This document shows positions 24,508 to 34,355 of a stretch of DNA of 64,000 nucleotides, in pieces; the first letter of the stretch is position 1, and each line of letters begins with the position of its first letter. The DNA is from Burkholderia pseudomultivorans (GTDB lineage Bacteria; Pseudomonadota; Gammaproteobacteria; Burkholderiales; Burkholderiaceae). The translations under genes and the position numbers were made by a program. The notes below the pieces were generated by a model. The model was not told where the DNA came from. It was given only the letters and a program-made list of their open reading frames with translations, and ran no database searches. The stretch spans positions 1,426,001 through 1,490,000 of the forward strand of contig NZ_CP013378.1 in the NCBI RefSeq assembly GCF_001718415.1, written 5' to 3'.

Positions 24508-27500
24508 TCAAGGCCTTGTGTCGGGCTGCCGTTTCCACGGCAGGCGAGCCGACCCGCGCGCGATGCGTGCGCGCAGCCGGTCGAGATACAGGTAGATCAC
24601 GGGCGTCGTATACAGCGTGAATATCTGGCTGATCAGCAGCCCGCCCATCACGGTCGCGCCGAGCGGCTGGCGCAGCGACGCGCCCTGGCCGATCGCGAGT
24701 GCGAGCGGCAGCGCGCCGAGCACGGCGGCGGCCGTCGTCATCATGATCGGCCGCAGCCGGCGCACGGCCGCCTCGTGGATCGCGCGGCGCGCATCCGCGC
24801 CTTCGTCGCGCTGCAGCTGGATCGCGACGTCGACCATCATGATCCCGTTCTTCTTGACGATCCCGATCAGCAGGATGAAGCCGATCATCGAGATCACCGA
24901 GAACGGCACGCCGAACACCAGCAGCGCGAGCGTCGCGCCGATGCCGGCGGACGGCAGCGTCGACAGGATCGTCAGCGGGTGTACCGCGTTCTCGTACAGC
25001 ACGCCGAGCACGAGATAGACGACCACCAGCGCCGCCAGGATCAGCAGCGGCACGGTGTTCATCGAATTCGCGAACGCCTGCGCGGCGCCAGCGAATGCGC
25101 CGTGGATCGAGGCCGGCATGCCGATGTCCCGCTCCGCGCGCGCGATCGCGTCGGCCGCGCCGCTGAGCGAGCCGTTTGCCGGCAGGTTGAACGAAATCGT
25201 CGCGGCGACGAGGCCGCTCTGGTGGTTCACCTGAGTCGCGGTATGGCTGTTCGCGAAGGTCGTGAACGCGGGCAGCGGCACCATGGTTTCGGCCGCCGTG
25301 CTGTCCGCGCTGCCGGTCGAGCTGCCGCCCTTGCTGTTCGAGATGCTGTTGGTCGTCGCGTTGGCCTCCGCATTCGCGTTCTGCGTGTTGCCGGTCGTGC
25401 CGGTGGACGCGGCGGCGACGCCGACGGTTGCGCCCGTCGCGAGCTGTTGCGTTGCCGCGGGCACGATCGACGACGCGTATTGCGTCTGCGCGGTGCCGGT
25501 CGCATTGCCGGCCGCGGTGCTCGCGAAGATCCGGTCGAGCGACTGCGGATACTGCCAGTACTGCGGCGCGAGCTCCATCACGACGAAGTACTGGTTGAGC
25601 GGGTTGTAGATCGTCGATACGGTGCGCTGCCCGAACGCGTCGTACAGCACGTTGTCGATCTGGTTCGGCTGGAGGCCGTAGCGCATTGCGGTCGCGCGGT
25701 CGATCGTCACCATCGTCTGCAGGCCGTTCTGCTGCAGATCCGAGTTCACGTCGGTGAGCTGGCCGCGATACCTGCCGAGCGCGTCGACGAGCCGCGGCGT
25801 CCACTTGTACAGCGCCTGCGGATCGTCGCTCGTCAGCGTGTACTGGTATTCGGCCGCCGACTGCCGACCGCCGATGCGCAGGTCCTGCTGCGCCTGCAGG
25901 AACAGCCGCGCGCCCGACACGGCGGCGAGCTTCGGCCGCAGCCGGTTGACGACCTGGGTCGCGGACACGTGGCGCTGTGCGAGCGGCTTCAGCGCGACGA
26001 ACACGTTCGCGGTGTTCAGTGCGCGGCCGCCCGTGAAGCCCGCCACCGATGCAACGGCCGGATCCTTCTGCACGATCGACTGCAGCTGGGCGAGCTTGCG
26101 CTGCATCGCGTCGAACGAGGTGCTCTGGTCGGCGATGATCTGGCCCATCAGTGTGCCGTTGTCCTGCTCCGGAAAGAACGTGCCGGGCAGCAGCCGGAAC
26201 AGCAGCACGTTGCCGACGACGAGCGCGATCAGCACGATGCCGACCAGCAGCGAATGGTCGAGCACCGCGTCGAGCGAGCGCGAATAGGCGTCGTGCAGCC
26301 GGTCGAGCAGCGCGACGATCCAGCGCGTGCCGCGCGGCGGCGGCGCGTCCGGCCGGCGTCGCGTGAGCACATACGCGCACATCGTCGGCGTGACGGTGAG
26401 CGATACGATCATCGACAGCAGGATCGCGATCGACAGCGTGACGGCGAACTCGTGAAACAGCAGCCCGACGATGCCCGGCATCAGCAGGATCGGCAGGAAC
26501 ACCGCGATCAGCGACAGGCTCATCGACACGACCGTGAACGCGACCTCCGAACTGCCGCGCAGCGCGGCGATCTTCGGCGCATAGCCGGCCTCGATGTAGC
26601 GCATGATGTTCTCGAGCACGACGACCGCGTCGTCGACGACGAAGCCGGTGCCGATCGTCAGCGCCATCAGCGACAGGTTGTCGATGCTGTAGCCGAGCAG
26701 GAACATCGGCCCGAACGTGCCGACGATCGACAGCGGCAGCGCGACGGCCGGGATCAGTGCCGCACGCGGCGACAGCAGGAACACGAATACGACGCCGATC
26801 ACGAGCAGCACCGCGAGGAACAGCGTGCGCGTGGTGTCGGATACCGACGCGTTGATCGACTGCGAGTGGTCGACCGCGATGCCGATATGGACCGAGCTCG
26901 GCAGCGCGGCCTGGATCGTCGGCAGGCGCGCGCGGATCTGCTGCACGGTCTGCACGACGTTGCTGCCCGGTTCGGGAAATACGATCACCAGCACCGCCGA
27001 CTTGCCGTTGTAGAGCCCGGCGTTGCGGATGTTCTCGTTCGAGTCGCGCACGTCGGCGATGTCGCGGAGCTGGACTGCCGCGCCGTTGCGGTACGCGACC
27101 ACCAGGTCGCGATACGGCGCGGCCTTGCCGATCTGGTCGTTCGACAGGATCTCGTAGCGCCGGCCGTTCTGGTCGAGATGGCCTTTCGGGCTGTCGGCGT
27201 TCGCGGCGGCGAGCGATGCGCGCACATCCTCGAGGCCGATCCCGTAACTGTTGACCTTGCCGGGATTCAGCTCGACGCGCACCGAGGGCAGTGCGCCGCC
27301 GCCCAGCGTGATTTGCCCGACGCCCTTGATCTGCGACAGCTGCTGCTGGATTACCGAGTCGGCGGAATCGTAGAGCTGCGCCTTGGTCAGCGTGTCGGAC
27401 GTCAGCGCGAGCACCATCACGGGCGCATCGGCCGGGTTGTACTGCCGGTAGGTCGGATTGGCGCGCAGCGTCGTCGGCAGGTCGGCGCGTGCGGCCTGGA

Positions 27501-27834
27501 TCGCGGCCTCGACGTCGCGCGCGGCGCCGTTGATGTCGCGGTCGAGCCCGAACTCGATCACGATCATCGACGAGCCGACCGTGCTGATCGACGTCAGCTC
27601 CTCGACGTCGGCGATCGTGCCGAGCCGCCGCTCGAGCGGCTCGGCCACCGTCGACGCCATGATGTCCGGGCTCGCGCCGGCCATCGTCGCCTGCACGACG
27701 ATCACCGGATATGCGACGTTCGGCAGCGGCGCGACCGGCATCCGGAAGTAGGCGAGCGCGCCGGACAGCAGGATCGCGATGGCGAGCAGCGTGGTCGCGA
27801 CGGGACGGCGGACGAACAGCGCGGACGGGTTCAT
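24508..27834 (-). CDS. mdtC: RND efflux pump subunit, MdtC-like, with low-complexity insertion
   Basis: The 1108-residue protein is the second RND pump of an MdtABC-type system: N-terminus MNPSALFVRRPVATTLLAIA, TM4 proton relay FVVDDAVVVLENIMR, and C-terminal RPLGATVMGGLLISQIFTLYTTPVIYLYLDRL-like block. It is about 80 residues longer than usual because of a Thr/Ala/Asn/Ser-rich stretch at about residues 772-850 in the second periplasmic loop. Its ATG overlaps the stop of the first pump gene (ATGA). MdtB and MdtC form a mixed trimer exporting bile salts, novobiocin or metals in other bacteria; substrates here are unknown. Confidence 0.93.
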   Translation of the reverse strand: MNPSALFVRRPVATTLLAIAILLSGALAYFRMPVAPLPNVAYPVIVVQATMAGASPDIMASTVAEPLERRLGTIADVEELTSISTVGSSMIVIEFGLDRDINGAARDVEAAIQAARADLPTTLRANPTYRQYNPADAPVMVLALTSDTLTKAQLYDSADSVIQQQLSQIKGVGQITLGGGALPSVRVELNPGKVNSYGIGLEDVRASLAAANADSPKGHLDQNGRRYEILSNDQIGKAAPYRDLVVAYRNGAAVQLRDIADVRDSNENIRNAGLYNGKSAVLVIVFPEPGSNVVQTVQQIRARLPTIQAALPSSVHIGIAVDHSQSINASVSDTTRTLFLAVLLVIGVVFVFLLSPRAALIPAVALPLSIVGTFGPMFLLGYSIDNLSLMALTIGTGFVVDDAVVVLENIMRYIEAGYAPKIAALRGSSEVAFTVVSMSLSLIAVFLPILLMPGIVGLLFHEFAVTLSIAILLSMIVSLTVTPTMCAYVLTRRRPDAPPPRGTRWIVALLDRLHDAYSRSLDAVLDHSLLVGIVLIALVVGNVLLFRLLPGTFFPEQDNGTLMGQIIADQSTSFDAMQRKLAQLQSIVQKDPAVASVAGFTGGRALNTANVFVALKPLAQRHVSATQVVNRLRPKLAAVSGARLFLQAQQDLRIGGRQSAAEYQYTLTSDDPQALYKWTPRLVDALGRYRGQLTDVNSDLQQNGLQTMVTIDRATAMRYGLQPNQIDNVLYDAFGQRTVSTIYNPLNQYFVVMELAPQYWQYPQSLDRIFASTAAGNATGTAQTQYASSIVPAATQQLATGATVGVAAASTGTTGNTQNANAEANATTNSISNSKGGSSTGSADSTAAETMVPLPAFTTFANSHTATQVNHQSGLVAATISFNLPANGSLSGAADAIARAERDIGMPASIHGAFAGAAQAFANSMNTVPLLILAALVVVYLVLGVLYENAVHPLTILSTLPSAGIGATLALLVFGVPFSVISMIGFILLIGIVKKNGIMMVDVAIQLQRDEGADARRAIHEAAVRRLRPIMMTTAAAVLGALPLALAIGQGASLRQPLGATVMGGLLISQIFTLYTTPVIYLYLDRLRARIARGSARLPWKRQPDTRP

Positions 27835-30800
27835 GCGCCGCTCCCGCCGTCCGGCGCATCGGGCACGGCGCCGTCGCCGTCGCCGTCGTCACGCGCGCGG
27901 CGGCGGCGCCGGATCCGCTCGCCGATCCGGTCGAACATCAGGTAGATCACGGGTGTCGTGAACAGCGTGAGGATCTGGCTGAGCGTGAGCCCGCCGATGA
28001 TCGCGAGGCCGAGCGGGCGGCGCAGTTCCGAGCCCGTGCCGGTGCCGACCAGCATCGGCAACGCCCCGAGCATTGCCGCGAAGGTGGTCATCAGGATCGG
28101 CCGGAAGCGCAGCAGCGACGCCTCGAAAATCGCTTCGGCAGCCGGCTTGCCATGCACGCGTTCGGCCTCGAGCGCGAAGTCGACGATCATGATCGCGTTC
28201 TTCTTCACGATGCCGATCAGCAGCACGATGCCGATGATGCCGATCACGTCGAGATCCGCGCCCGCGATCATCAGCGCGAGCAGCGCGCCGATCCCGGCGG
28301 AAGGCAGCGTCGACAGGATCGTCACCGGATGGATGAAGCTCTCGTACAGCACGCCGAGCACGATGTAGACGGCGACGAGCGCGGCGATCAGCAGGTAAAC
28401 CTCGCTCGACAGCGAATCCTCGAACGCGGCCGCCGCGCCCTGGAACGACGACTGGATCGACGGCGGCAGTGCGGCCTGCTGCTCGGCGCGGCGCACGTCG
28501 TCGACGGCCGTGCTGAGCGAGGCGCCGTGCGCGAGGTTGAACGAGATCGTGACGGCCGGAAATTGCGCGAGATGACTGATCGCGAGCGGCGTCTTCGTGA
28601 TGCGGATCGTCGCGATCTGGCTGAGCGGCACCTGGCCGGTGCTGCCGGTCTGGCTCGGCAGGTACAGGTTGCCGAGCGACGCGACGTTCGGCATCGTCTC
28701 GGGCTTCGCGACGAGGATCACGCGATACTGGTTCGACTGCTCGAAGATCGTCGAGACGATGCGCTGGCCGAGCGCGTCGTACAGCGCGTTGTCGATCGTC
28801 GCCGGCGTGATGCCGAAGCGCGCGGCCGCCTGCCGGTTCACGTCGACCATCACGCCGAGGCCTTCGACGTCGAGGTCGCTCTGCACGTCGGTGATCGACG
28901 GAATCTGCGCGAGCTTCGCGACGAGCCCCGGCACGACCTGCTGCAGCGCCTGCCGGGTCGGCCCGCGCAGCACGAGGCGATACTGGTTCGGCGAGAGCGT
29001 GGTGTCGAGCGTCAGGTCCTGCACGGGCTGCAGGTAGAGCCGCACGCCCGGCACGCCGGCCGTTTCCTGCTGAAGCCGCCGCGCGATGGTCGCGGCGCTT
29101 GCCGAACGTTCGTCGTGGGCGCGCAGGTTGATCAGGAAGCGGCCGTTGTTGAGCGTGGCGTTTACGCCGTCGATGCCGACGTAGGAGGTGAGCGACGCGA
29201 CGTCCGGGTCCTTCAGCAGCGCATCGGCGAGCCGAGCCTGGCGATCGACCATCGCCTCGTACGACACCGACGTATCGGCGACGCTGATTCCCTGGATTAC
29301 GCCGACGTCCTGCACCGGAAACAGCCCCTTCGGGATGACGACGTACAGCAGGACCGTCAGCGCGAGCGTCGCGAGTGCGACGACGAGCGTCAGCGTCTGG
29401 TGCCGCAGCACCCAGCGCAGCCCGCGTTCGTAAGCGTGCAGCGTGCGCTCGAAGAGCCGTTCGCTGGCGCGCCCGAAGCGGCTCGGCTTCGACTCCGACT
29501 GCGCGCGCAGGATCCGCGCGCACAGCATCGGCACGACGGTCAGCGACACGACGGCCGAGATCACGATCGTCACTGCGAGCGTGACCGCGAACTCGCTGAA
29601 CAGGCGGCCGATCACGCCGCCCATGAACAGCAGCGGGATCAGCACCGCGATCAGCGACACCGTCAGCGACAGGATCGTGAAGCCGATCTGGCCCGCGCCC
29701 TTGAGCGCCGCGTCGAGCGGACGCATGCCTTCCTCGAGGTAGCGCACGATGTTCTCGATCATCACGATCGAATCGTCGACGACGAAGCCGGTTGCGATGA
29801 TCAGCGCCATCAGCGACAGGTTGTCGATCGAGTAGTGGAGCTCATACATCATCGCGACCGTGCCGATCAGCGACACAGGCACCGCGATGCTCGGAATCAT
29901 CGTCGCCGGCAGGTTGCGCAGGAACACGAAGATCACCATCACGACCAGGGCGACTGCGAGCACGAGTTCGGTCGCGGCATCCGACACCGATGCGCGGATC
30001 GTCGCCGTGCTGTCGCTGACGATCTGCACCTTCATGCCGGCCGGCAGCGTCGCTTCGAGCGCCGGCAGCTGCTTCTTGATCTGGTCGACGGTCTCGATCA
30101 CGTTCGCGCCCGGCTGACGCTGCACGTTCAGCACGATCGCGCCGGTGCGGTTCAGCCATGCGCCGCGCTCGACGTCCTGCGGCGCCTGCGTCACGCGCGC
30201 GACGTCGCGCAGGAATACCGGCGCGCCGTTCTGGTAGGCGATCACCGTGTCGAGGTAGTCCTTCGGGTCGCTGATCTGGTCGTTCGAATTGATCGTGTAG
30301 TCGAGGTCGGGACCGTCGAAGTTGCCCTTCGGCTGGCTGACGTTCACGTTCGCAAGCAGCGTGCGCAGGTCGTCGATGTTCAGGCCGTAGCCGGCAAGCT
30401 TGTGCGGATCGGCTTCGACGCGCACCGCCGGCACGTGGCCGCCGGCCGTCGTGACGAGGCCGACGCCCGGCACTTCCGAGATCTTCGTGCCGAGCCGGTT
30501 GTTCGCCGCGTCCTGCAATTGCGTGAGCGACATCGACTTCGACGTGACCGCGAGCGTCAGGATCGGCTGGTCGGCCGGATTCACCTTCGCATACGTGGGC
30601 GGCGCGGGCAGGCCGCTCGGCAGATAGCTGTTCGCCGCGTTGATCGCTTGCTGGACGTTCTGCTCGGCGACGTCGAGGCTCACGGACAGGTCGAACTGCA
30701 GCGTGATGACCGACGCGCCTTCCGAACTGTACGAGATCATCTGCTGCAGGCCGGGGATCTCGCCGAGCTGCACCTCGAGCGGTGCGGTGACGGTGGTCGC

Positions 30801-30977
30801 CATCACGTCGGGGCTTGCGCCCGGATAGAAGGTCTGCACCTGGATCGTCGGATAGTCGACGTCGGGCAGCGACGAGACGGGCAGGAAGCGGATCGAGACC
30901 GCGCCGACCAGCACGATTGCGATCGTCAGCAGCAGCGTTGCGACCGGCCGCAGGATGAAGAGGCGCGAAATGTTCAT
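27831..30977 (-). CDS. mdtB: RND efflux pump subunit, MdtB-like
   Basis: The 1048-residue pump begins MNISRLFILRPVATLLLTIA and has the RND proton relay Asp pair in FVVDDSIVMIENIVRYLEEG. Length and order of loops are normal. Two consecutive RND genes downstream of one adaptor are characteristic of MdtABC/MuxABC systems, in which both subunits are needed for a heterotrimer. It lies 21 bp after the adaptor gene and overlaps the second pump by 4 bp. Confidence 0.94.
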   Translation of the reverse strand: MNISRLFILRPVATLLLTIAIVLVGAVSIRFLPVSSLPDVDYPTIQVQTFYPGASPDVMATTVTAPLEVQLGEIPGLQQMISYSSEGASVITLQFDLSVSLDVAEQNVQQAINAANSYLPSGLPAPPTYAKVNPADQPILTLAVTSKSMSLTQLQDAANNRLGTKISEVPGVGLVTTAGGHVPAVRVEADPHKLAGYGLNIDDLRTLLANVNVSQPKGNFDGPDLDYTINSNDQISDPKDYLDTVIAYQNGAPVFLRDVARVTQAPQDVERGAWLNRTGAIVLNVQRQPGANVIETVDQIKKQLPALEATLPAGMKVQIVSDSTATIRASVSDAATELVLAVALVVMVIFVFLRNLPATMIPSIAVPVSLIGTVAMMYELHYSIDNLSLMALIIATGFVVDDSIVMIENIVRYLEEGMRPLDAALKGAGQIGFTILSLTVSLIAVLIPLLFMGGVIGRLFSEFAVTLAVTIVISAVVSLTVVPMLCARILRAQSESKPSRFGRASERLFERTLHAYERGLRWVLRHQTLTLVVALATLALTVLLYVVIPKGLFPVQDVGVIQGISVADTSVSYEAMVDRQARLADALLKDPDVASLTSYVGIDGVNATLNNGRFLINLRAHDERSASAATIARRLQQETAGVPGVRLYLQPVQDLTLDTTLSPNQYRLVLRGPTRQALQQVVPGLVAKLAQIPSITDVQSDLDVEGLGVMVDVNRQAAARFGITPATIDNALYDALGQRIVSTIFEQSNQYRVILVAKPETMPNVASLGNLYLPSQTGSTGQVPLSQIATIRITKTPLAISHLAQFPAVTISFNLAHGASLSTAVDDVRRAEQQAALPPSIQSSFQGAAAAFEDSLSSEVYLLIAALVAVYIVLGVLYESFIHPVTILSTLPSAGIGALLALMIAGADLDVIGIIGIVLLIGIVKKNAIMIVDFALEAERVHGKPAAEAIFEASLLRFRPILMTTFAAMLGALPMLVGTGTGSELRRPLGLAIIGGLTLSQILTLFTTPVIYLMFDRIGERIRRRRRARDDGDGDGAVPDAPDGGSGA

Positions 30978-30998
30978 CGTGTCGTGTGTCGCGCGTCG

Positions 30999-32234
30999 TC
31001 AGGCTGCGTTCGAGGCGGCGATCGCGGCGGCCGCTCGATGTCGACCGCGCCGCGAGTCGGCCGTCGCGGCCAGGCTCGACGCGCCCGGCGTCCCTGATGC
31101 CGCCACGCGGATCGGTGCCCCGTCGCTAAGCCGGTCGACGCCGTCGGTCACGACCTGCTGCCCGATCGCCAGTCCGGACGTGATCGCGGTATAGCGGCCG
31201 TTGCCGGGTCCGAGCGTGACCTTGTGCACCGACACGGTATGGTTCGGATTGACGAGGTACACGTAGTTGCCCGGTGCGCCGCTCTGCACCGCAGCAGTCG
31301 GCACGAGCACCGCGTCGTGCAGCGTGTCGACGTCGAGCCGCACGTTGACGAATTCGTTCGGGAACAGCGCCTCGTCGTCGTTCGCGAACGTCGCGCGCAG
31401 CGTGACAGTGCCCGTCGAGGTCGCCATCTGGTTGCCGATCGCGTACAGCGTGCCGGACGCGATCGGCTTGTCGTCGTCGCTCGAATAGGCGGTCACCGGC
31501 AGCTTCGCGCCGGCGCCGAAGCGTCGCAGCACTTGCGACAGCGCGTTCTGCGGCACCGTGAACTGCACGGTGGTCGGCTTCGTCTGCGTGATCACGACGA
31601 TGCCCGTCGTGCTCGACGACGTCACGTAGTTGCCGGGATCGACGAGCCGCAAGCCGACACGTCCCGACACCGGCGCGGTGATCCGGCAGTACTGGAGATC
31701 GAGGTCGTACTGTGCGATGTTCGCTCGGTCCGCCTGTACCGCCGCGGCGTCCTGCTGCACGGTGAACTGCTGGTCCTGGTAGGTCTGTGCGGCAATCGAC
31801 TTGTGTTCGGCGAGGTCCGCGTAGCGCGCGAGATCGGCGCGCGCCTGCGCGAGGCTCGCCTCGTCCTTCGCGAGCTGGGCCTGCGCCTGCTGCTTGCTGA
31901 TCAGGTACTGGCGCGGATCGATCTGCGCGAGGAACTGGCCTTTCGTGACTTCCTCGCCTTCGTGATAGCCGACCTCGGTCAGGTAGCCGCTCAATTGCGG
32001 CAGGACCGTCACCGTCGCGACGGGCGTGACCGTACCGAGTTCGTTCAGCACGACCGGCATGTCGCCCGCGGATGCGGTCGCGATGCTGACGACCTGGGCG
32101 GGGATCGTGCGCACCGGCTTCGTCTGGCGCAGCAGGTGAAAGACGATCAAGGCGATCGGCACGATCAGCAGGCCGGCGGCGATCCACCAGCGGGAGCTGC
32201 GCCGTGCCGGAGGCGACGCGTTCGGCGCGTTCAT
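30999..32234 (-). CDS. mdtA: RND periplasmic adaptor, MdtA-like
   Basis: The 411-residue membrane fusion protein is anchored by an N-terminal helix (WWIAAGLLIVPIALIVFHLL) instead of a lipid. It then shows the lipoyl/barrel-sandwich half (VLPQLSGYLTEVGYHEGEEVTKGQFLAQID), a coiled-coil hairpin (about 115-185), the second half (YCRITAPVSGRVGLRLVDPGNYV) and a beta-barrel domain. The tail after residue 385 is low-complexity Ala/Arg-rich. The ATG at 32234 was chosen over upstream starts that only add a non-conserved stretch. It heads the mdtABC-OMF operon. Confidence 0.93.
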   Translation of the reverse strand: MNAPNASPPARRSSRWWIAAGLLIVPIALIVFHLLRQTKPVRTIPAQVVSIATASAGDMPVVLNELGTVTPVATVTVLPQLSGYLTEVGYHEGEEVTKGQFLAQIDPRQYLISKQQAQAQLAKDEASLAQARADLARYADLAEHKSIAAQTYQDQQFTVQQDAAAVQADRANIAQYDLDLQYCRITAPVSGRVGLRLVDPGNYVTSSSTTGIVVITQTKPTTVQFTVPQNALSQVLRRFGAGAKLPVTAYSSDDDKPIASGTLYAIGNQMATSTGTVTLRATFANDDEALFPNEFVNVRLDVDTLHDAVLVPTAAVQSGAPGNYVYLVNPNHTVSVHKVTLGPGNGRYTAITSGLAIGQQVVTDGVDRLSDGAPIRVAASGTPGASSLAATADSRRGRHRAAAAIAASNAA

Positions 32235-32344
32235 GTCCGTCTCCCGGATCGAAGCAGCGCGGCGCGGCTGGATTGCATGGAGGACTCCTGATGAACTCGG
32301 TTGGGGCCGACGGCTTGTGTCGTCGGCAGGATGGAAAAGCCGCC

Positions 32345-32386
32345 CGTGCGCCTTGCGGTACGGATGCCCGTATCGCAAGGCGCACG
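32345..32386. repeat. 19-bp inverted repeat between PXPV gene and mdtA
   Basis: Arms 32345-32363 and 32368-32386 pair over 19 bp with one mismatch around the loop ATGC; the left arm begins CGTGCGCCTTGCGG. On the minus strand it is followed 6 bases later by CTTTT. It may terminate the PXPV gene transcript or act as an attenuator in the long mdtA leader. Confidence 0.6.
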
Positions 32387-32536
32387 TCGGATCGGGTGGG
32401 GTTGCGGCAAACCGGAACAGGGCCGCCGGTGTCGGGCGCGGCTTGCGTTCTTGCGCGGAATATCGGCCGGCGTCCGTCGGATGAAGGGGATGCGACGCGG
32501 ATCGTCAGGTCGCGCGTCGCCCCGTGGCGAGAGCGC

Positions 32537-32833
32537 TTACCAGCGGCGGTGCGCGGCCCATTCCTGCCGCCCCCACCAGCGGCGGCCGTCCCAGTACCGG
32601 CCGCCATGCCAGCCGATCGCGATCCCGACCGTGGGCACCATCACGGGCGCGGCGACGACCGGCGGCGCATAGACGACGGGCGGTGGTGCGGCGTACACGG
32701 GCGCAGGGGCAACATAGACAGGAGCGGGCGCGGCAATGCCGAAACCGATCGAAACGCCGGCCATCGCCGGCTGCACGGACAGGCATGCGACCAGCATGCC
32801 GGAACCGATCACGGCCCATTGTTTCGCATTCAT
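32537..32833 (-). CDS. Small secreted PXPV-repeat protein
   Basis: The 98-residue protein starts at the ATG at 32833 with GAGGTGG before it. A signal peptide ends at AMA|GVS (about residue 25). The mature part is repetitive in Ala, Pro, Val and Tyr (APAPVYVAPAPVYAAPPPVV), the PXPV pattern known from Burkholderia and relatives, then ends with an aromatic, Gly/Arg/Trp-rich tail (GWHGGRYWDGRRWWGRQEW). It is probably periplasmic or cell-surface associated. No function is established for the family as far as I know. Confidence 0.78.
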   Translation of the reverse strand: MNAKQWAVIGSGMLVACLSVQPAMAGVSIGFGIAAPAPVYVAPAPVYAAPPPVVYAPPVVAAPVMVPTVGIAIGWHGGRYWDGRRWWGRQEWAAHRRW

Positions 32834-33175
32834 CTTTCCACCTCGTTGCGTCTGGAACGTCTTCAATCTAATGGATGGCCGGATGAATGGGAATTACAAG
32901 GGGGTAACGCTCGATTTCGAAAAATAGCGAGCGCGGCGCGCGCGTCGCGCGGCCGCGAAACGCGTGGAGTCGGCGCGTCGAATGGACCGGCGGCCGGTTG
33001 CCGCTCGGGCGCTTCCAAGCAGTTGATTGAAAACGGCATTCGCGTTGCCGGTCGCAAGCGGCGCGCCATGTGCGCGAACGCATCGGACGGCGGTGACAGG
33101 TGGCTGTTAGCTCGCTGTCGGTAATATGCGGAGATCAAAAAACCGGCCGGCGTCGTGTCGAACCGATGCGCTACG

Positions 33176-34141
33176 TCAGTCCGCGACCACCGCCTGCCGC
33201 TTTCGGTACTCGGCAGGCGTGATGCCGACATGCCGCGCGAACGAGCGCCGCAGTGTATCGACGTTCGCGAAGCCGCATTTCGCGGCGACCTGCTTGGGCG
33301 TGTCGCGTCCGTTCTCGAGCAACTGGCGGGCCGCCGTGATGCGGGTCGCCTCGACCCATGCCGCTGGCGTCATGCCGACTTCCGCGCGAAACAGCCGCGC
33401 GAAGTGACGCGGACTCATGCCGGCATGCGCGGCCATCTCCGCGACCGAATGCGTCAGTTCCGGATTGGCCGCGATCCAGCGCTGGACTTCCTGCAGCACC
33501 GAGCGTCCGGCCGGGCGCGCTTCGCCCTTGCGACTGAACTGCAGCTGCCCGCCGGGCCGCTTGAAGAACATCACCAGCTGCGCGGCGACGCTTCGCGCGA
33601 TGTCGCGGCCGAGATCTTCCTCGACGAGGGCCAGCGCGAGATCGAGGCCCGCGGTCACGCCCGCACCGGTCCGCAGCTTGCCGTCGCGCACGTACAGCGC
33701 ATCCGCGTCGACGGCGAGCGACGGATACGCGTCGGCCAGCGCATCGGCGGCGGCCCAGTGCGTGGTCAGGTGACGCCCCTTCAGCAGGCCGGTCGCCGCG
33801 AGGATGAATGCGCCGGTGCAGATCGACCCGTAGCGCCTGCTTTGCACGGCCGCCGAGCGCAGCCACGCGAGCGTGTCGGTGCGCAGCGCGAGCCGGTTGG
33901 CATGCGGCGCGCCGGCGACCAGCAGTGTGTCGATGCGTTCGGGAATGTCGGGCGCGACCCAGTCGGGCAGCAGTTGCGCGCCGGACGAGCTGCGGATCGG
34001 CCCCGAATCGCTCGCGATGACGCGCAGCGTATAGAACGCCTTGCCGCATTCGACGTTGGCTTGTGCGAATACGTCGAGCGGAGCGGAGACATCGAGCAGC
34101 TGGACGCCCGGGACGGCGAAAATTCCAACGACCTTCGGCAT
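33176..34141 (-). CDS. GlxA-family AraC-type regulator with DJ-1/PfpI domain
   Basis: The 321-residue protein has an N-terminal DJ-1/PfpI-like domain (VVGIFAVPGVQLLDVSAPLDVF; nucleophile-elbow Cys in YGSICTGAFILAATGLL) and a C-terminal AraC DNA-binding domain from about residue 215 with two helix-turn-helix motifs (SVAEMAAHAGMSPRHFARLF and TPKQVAAKCGFANVDTLRRSFARHVG). Such GlxA regulators usually activate a nearby gene. It is divergent from the HD-domain gene at 34356, and a 13-bp palindrome lies in the gap. The start at 34141 matches family N-termini. Confidence 0.92.
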   Translation of the reverse strand: MPKVVGIFAVPGVQLLDVSAPLDVFAQANVECGKAFYTLRVIASDSGPIRSSSGAQLLPDWVAPDIPERIDTLLVAGAPHANRLALRTDTLAWLRSAAVQSRRYGSICTGAFILAATGLLKGRHLTTHWAAADALADAYPSLAVDADALYVRDGKLRTGAGVTAGLDLALALVEEDLGRDIARSVAAQLVMFFKRPGGQLQFSRKGEARPAGRSVLQEVQRWIAANPELTHSVAEMAAHAGMSPRHFARLFRAEVGMTPAAWVEATRITAARQLLENGRDTPKQVAAKCGFANVDTLRRSFARHVGITPAEYRKRQAVVAD

Positions 34142-34284
34142 GAGCGGTGATGTATTGCGTCGAACGTGACGCGTAGCAGTATAGACGCGCCGGCACCGTG
34201 CGGAATGGGCAAGAAGCGGCTTTGGTCGCGGGTTTCGGGTGATTCCGGCGCGGTGTCCGCCAGTCAAGTGAAATGGCAGGATTT

Positions 34285-34297
34285 GACGTATTACGTC
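34285..34297. promoter_or_regulatory. 13-bp palindrome between GlxA-type regulator and HD gene
   Basis: GACGTA and TACGTC flank a single central T. It lies 58 bp before the HD-domain start codon and 144 bp from the regulator start, and overlaps a TTGACG that could serve as a -35 element. It is a candidate binding site. Confidence 0.45.
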
Positions 34298-34355
34298 TGT
34301 TGAGGACGGCTGGCGGCGTCCGGAGAATCGGGGTTGTCTTCAATGGAGGTCGATC

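Noticed and set aside
24373..27945. A plus-strand open frame of 1190 codons opposite the MdtC-like gene
   Set aside because: Antisense shadow with the same unnatural composition.
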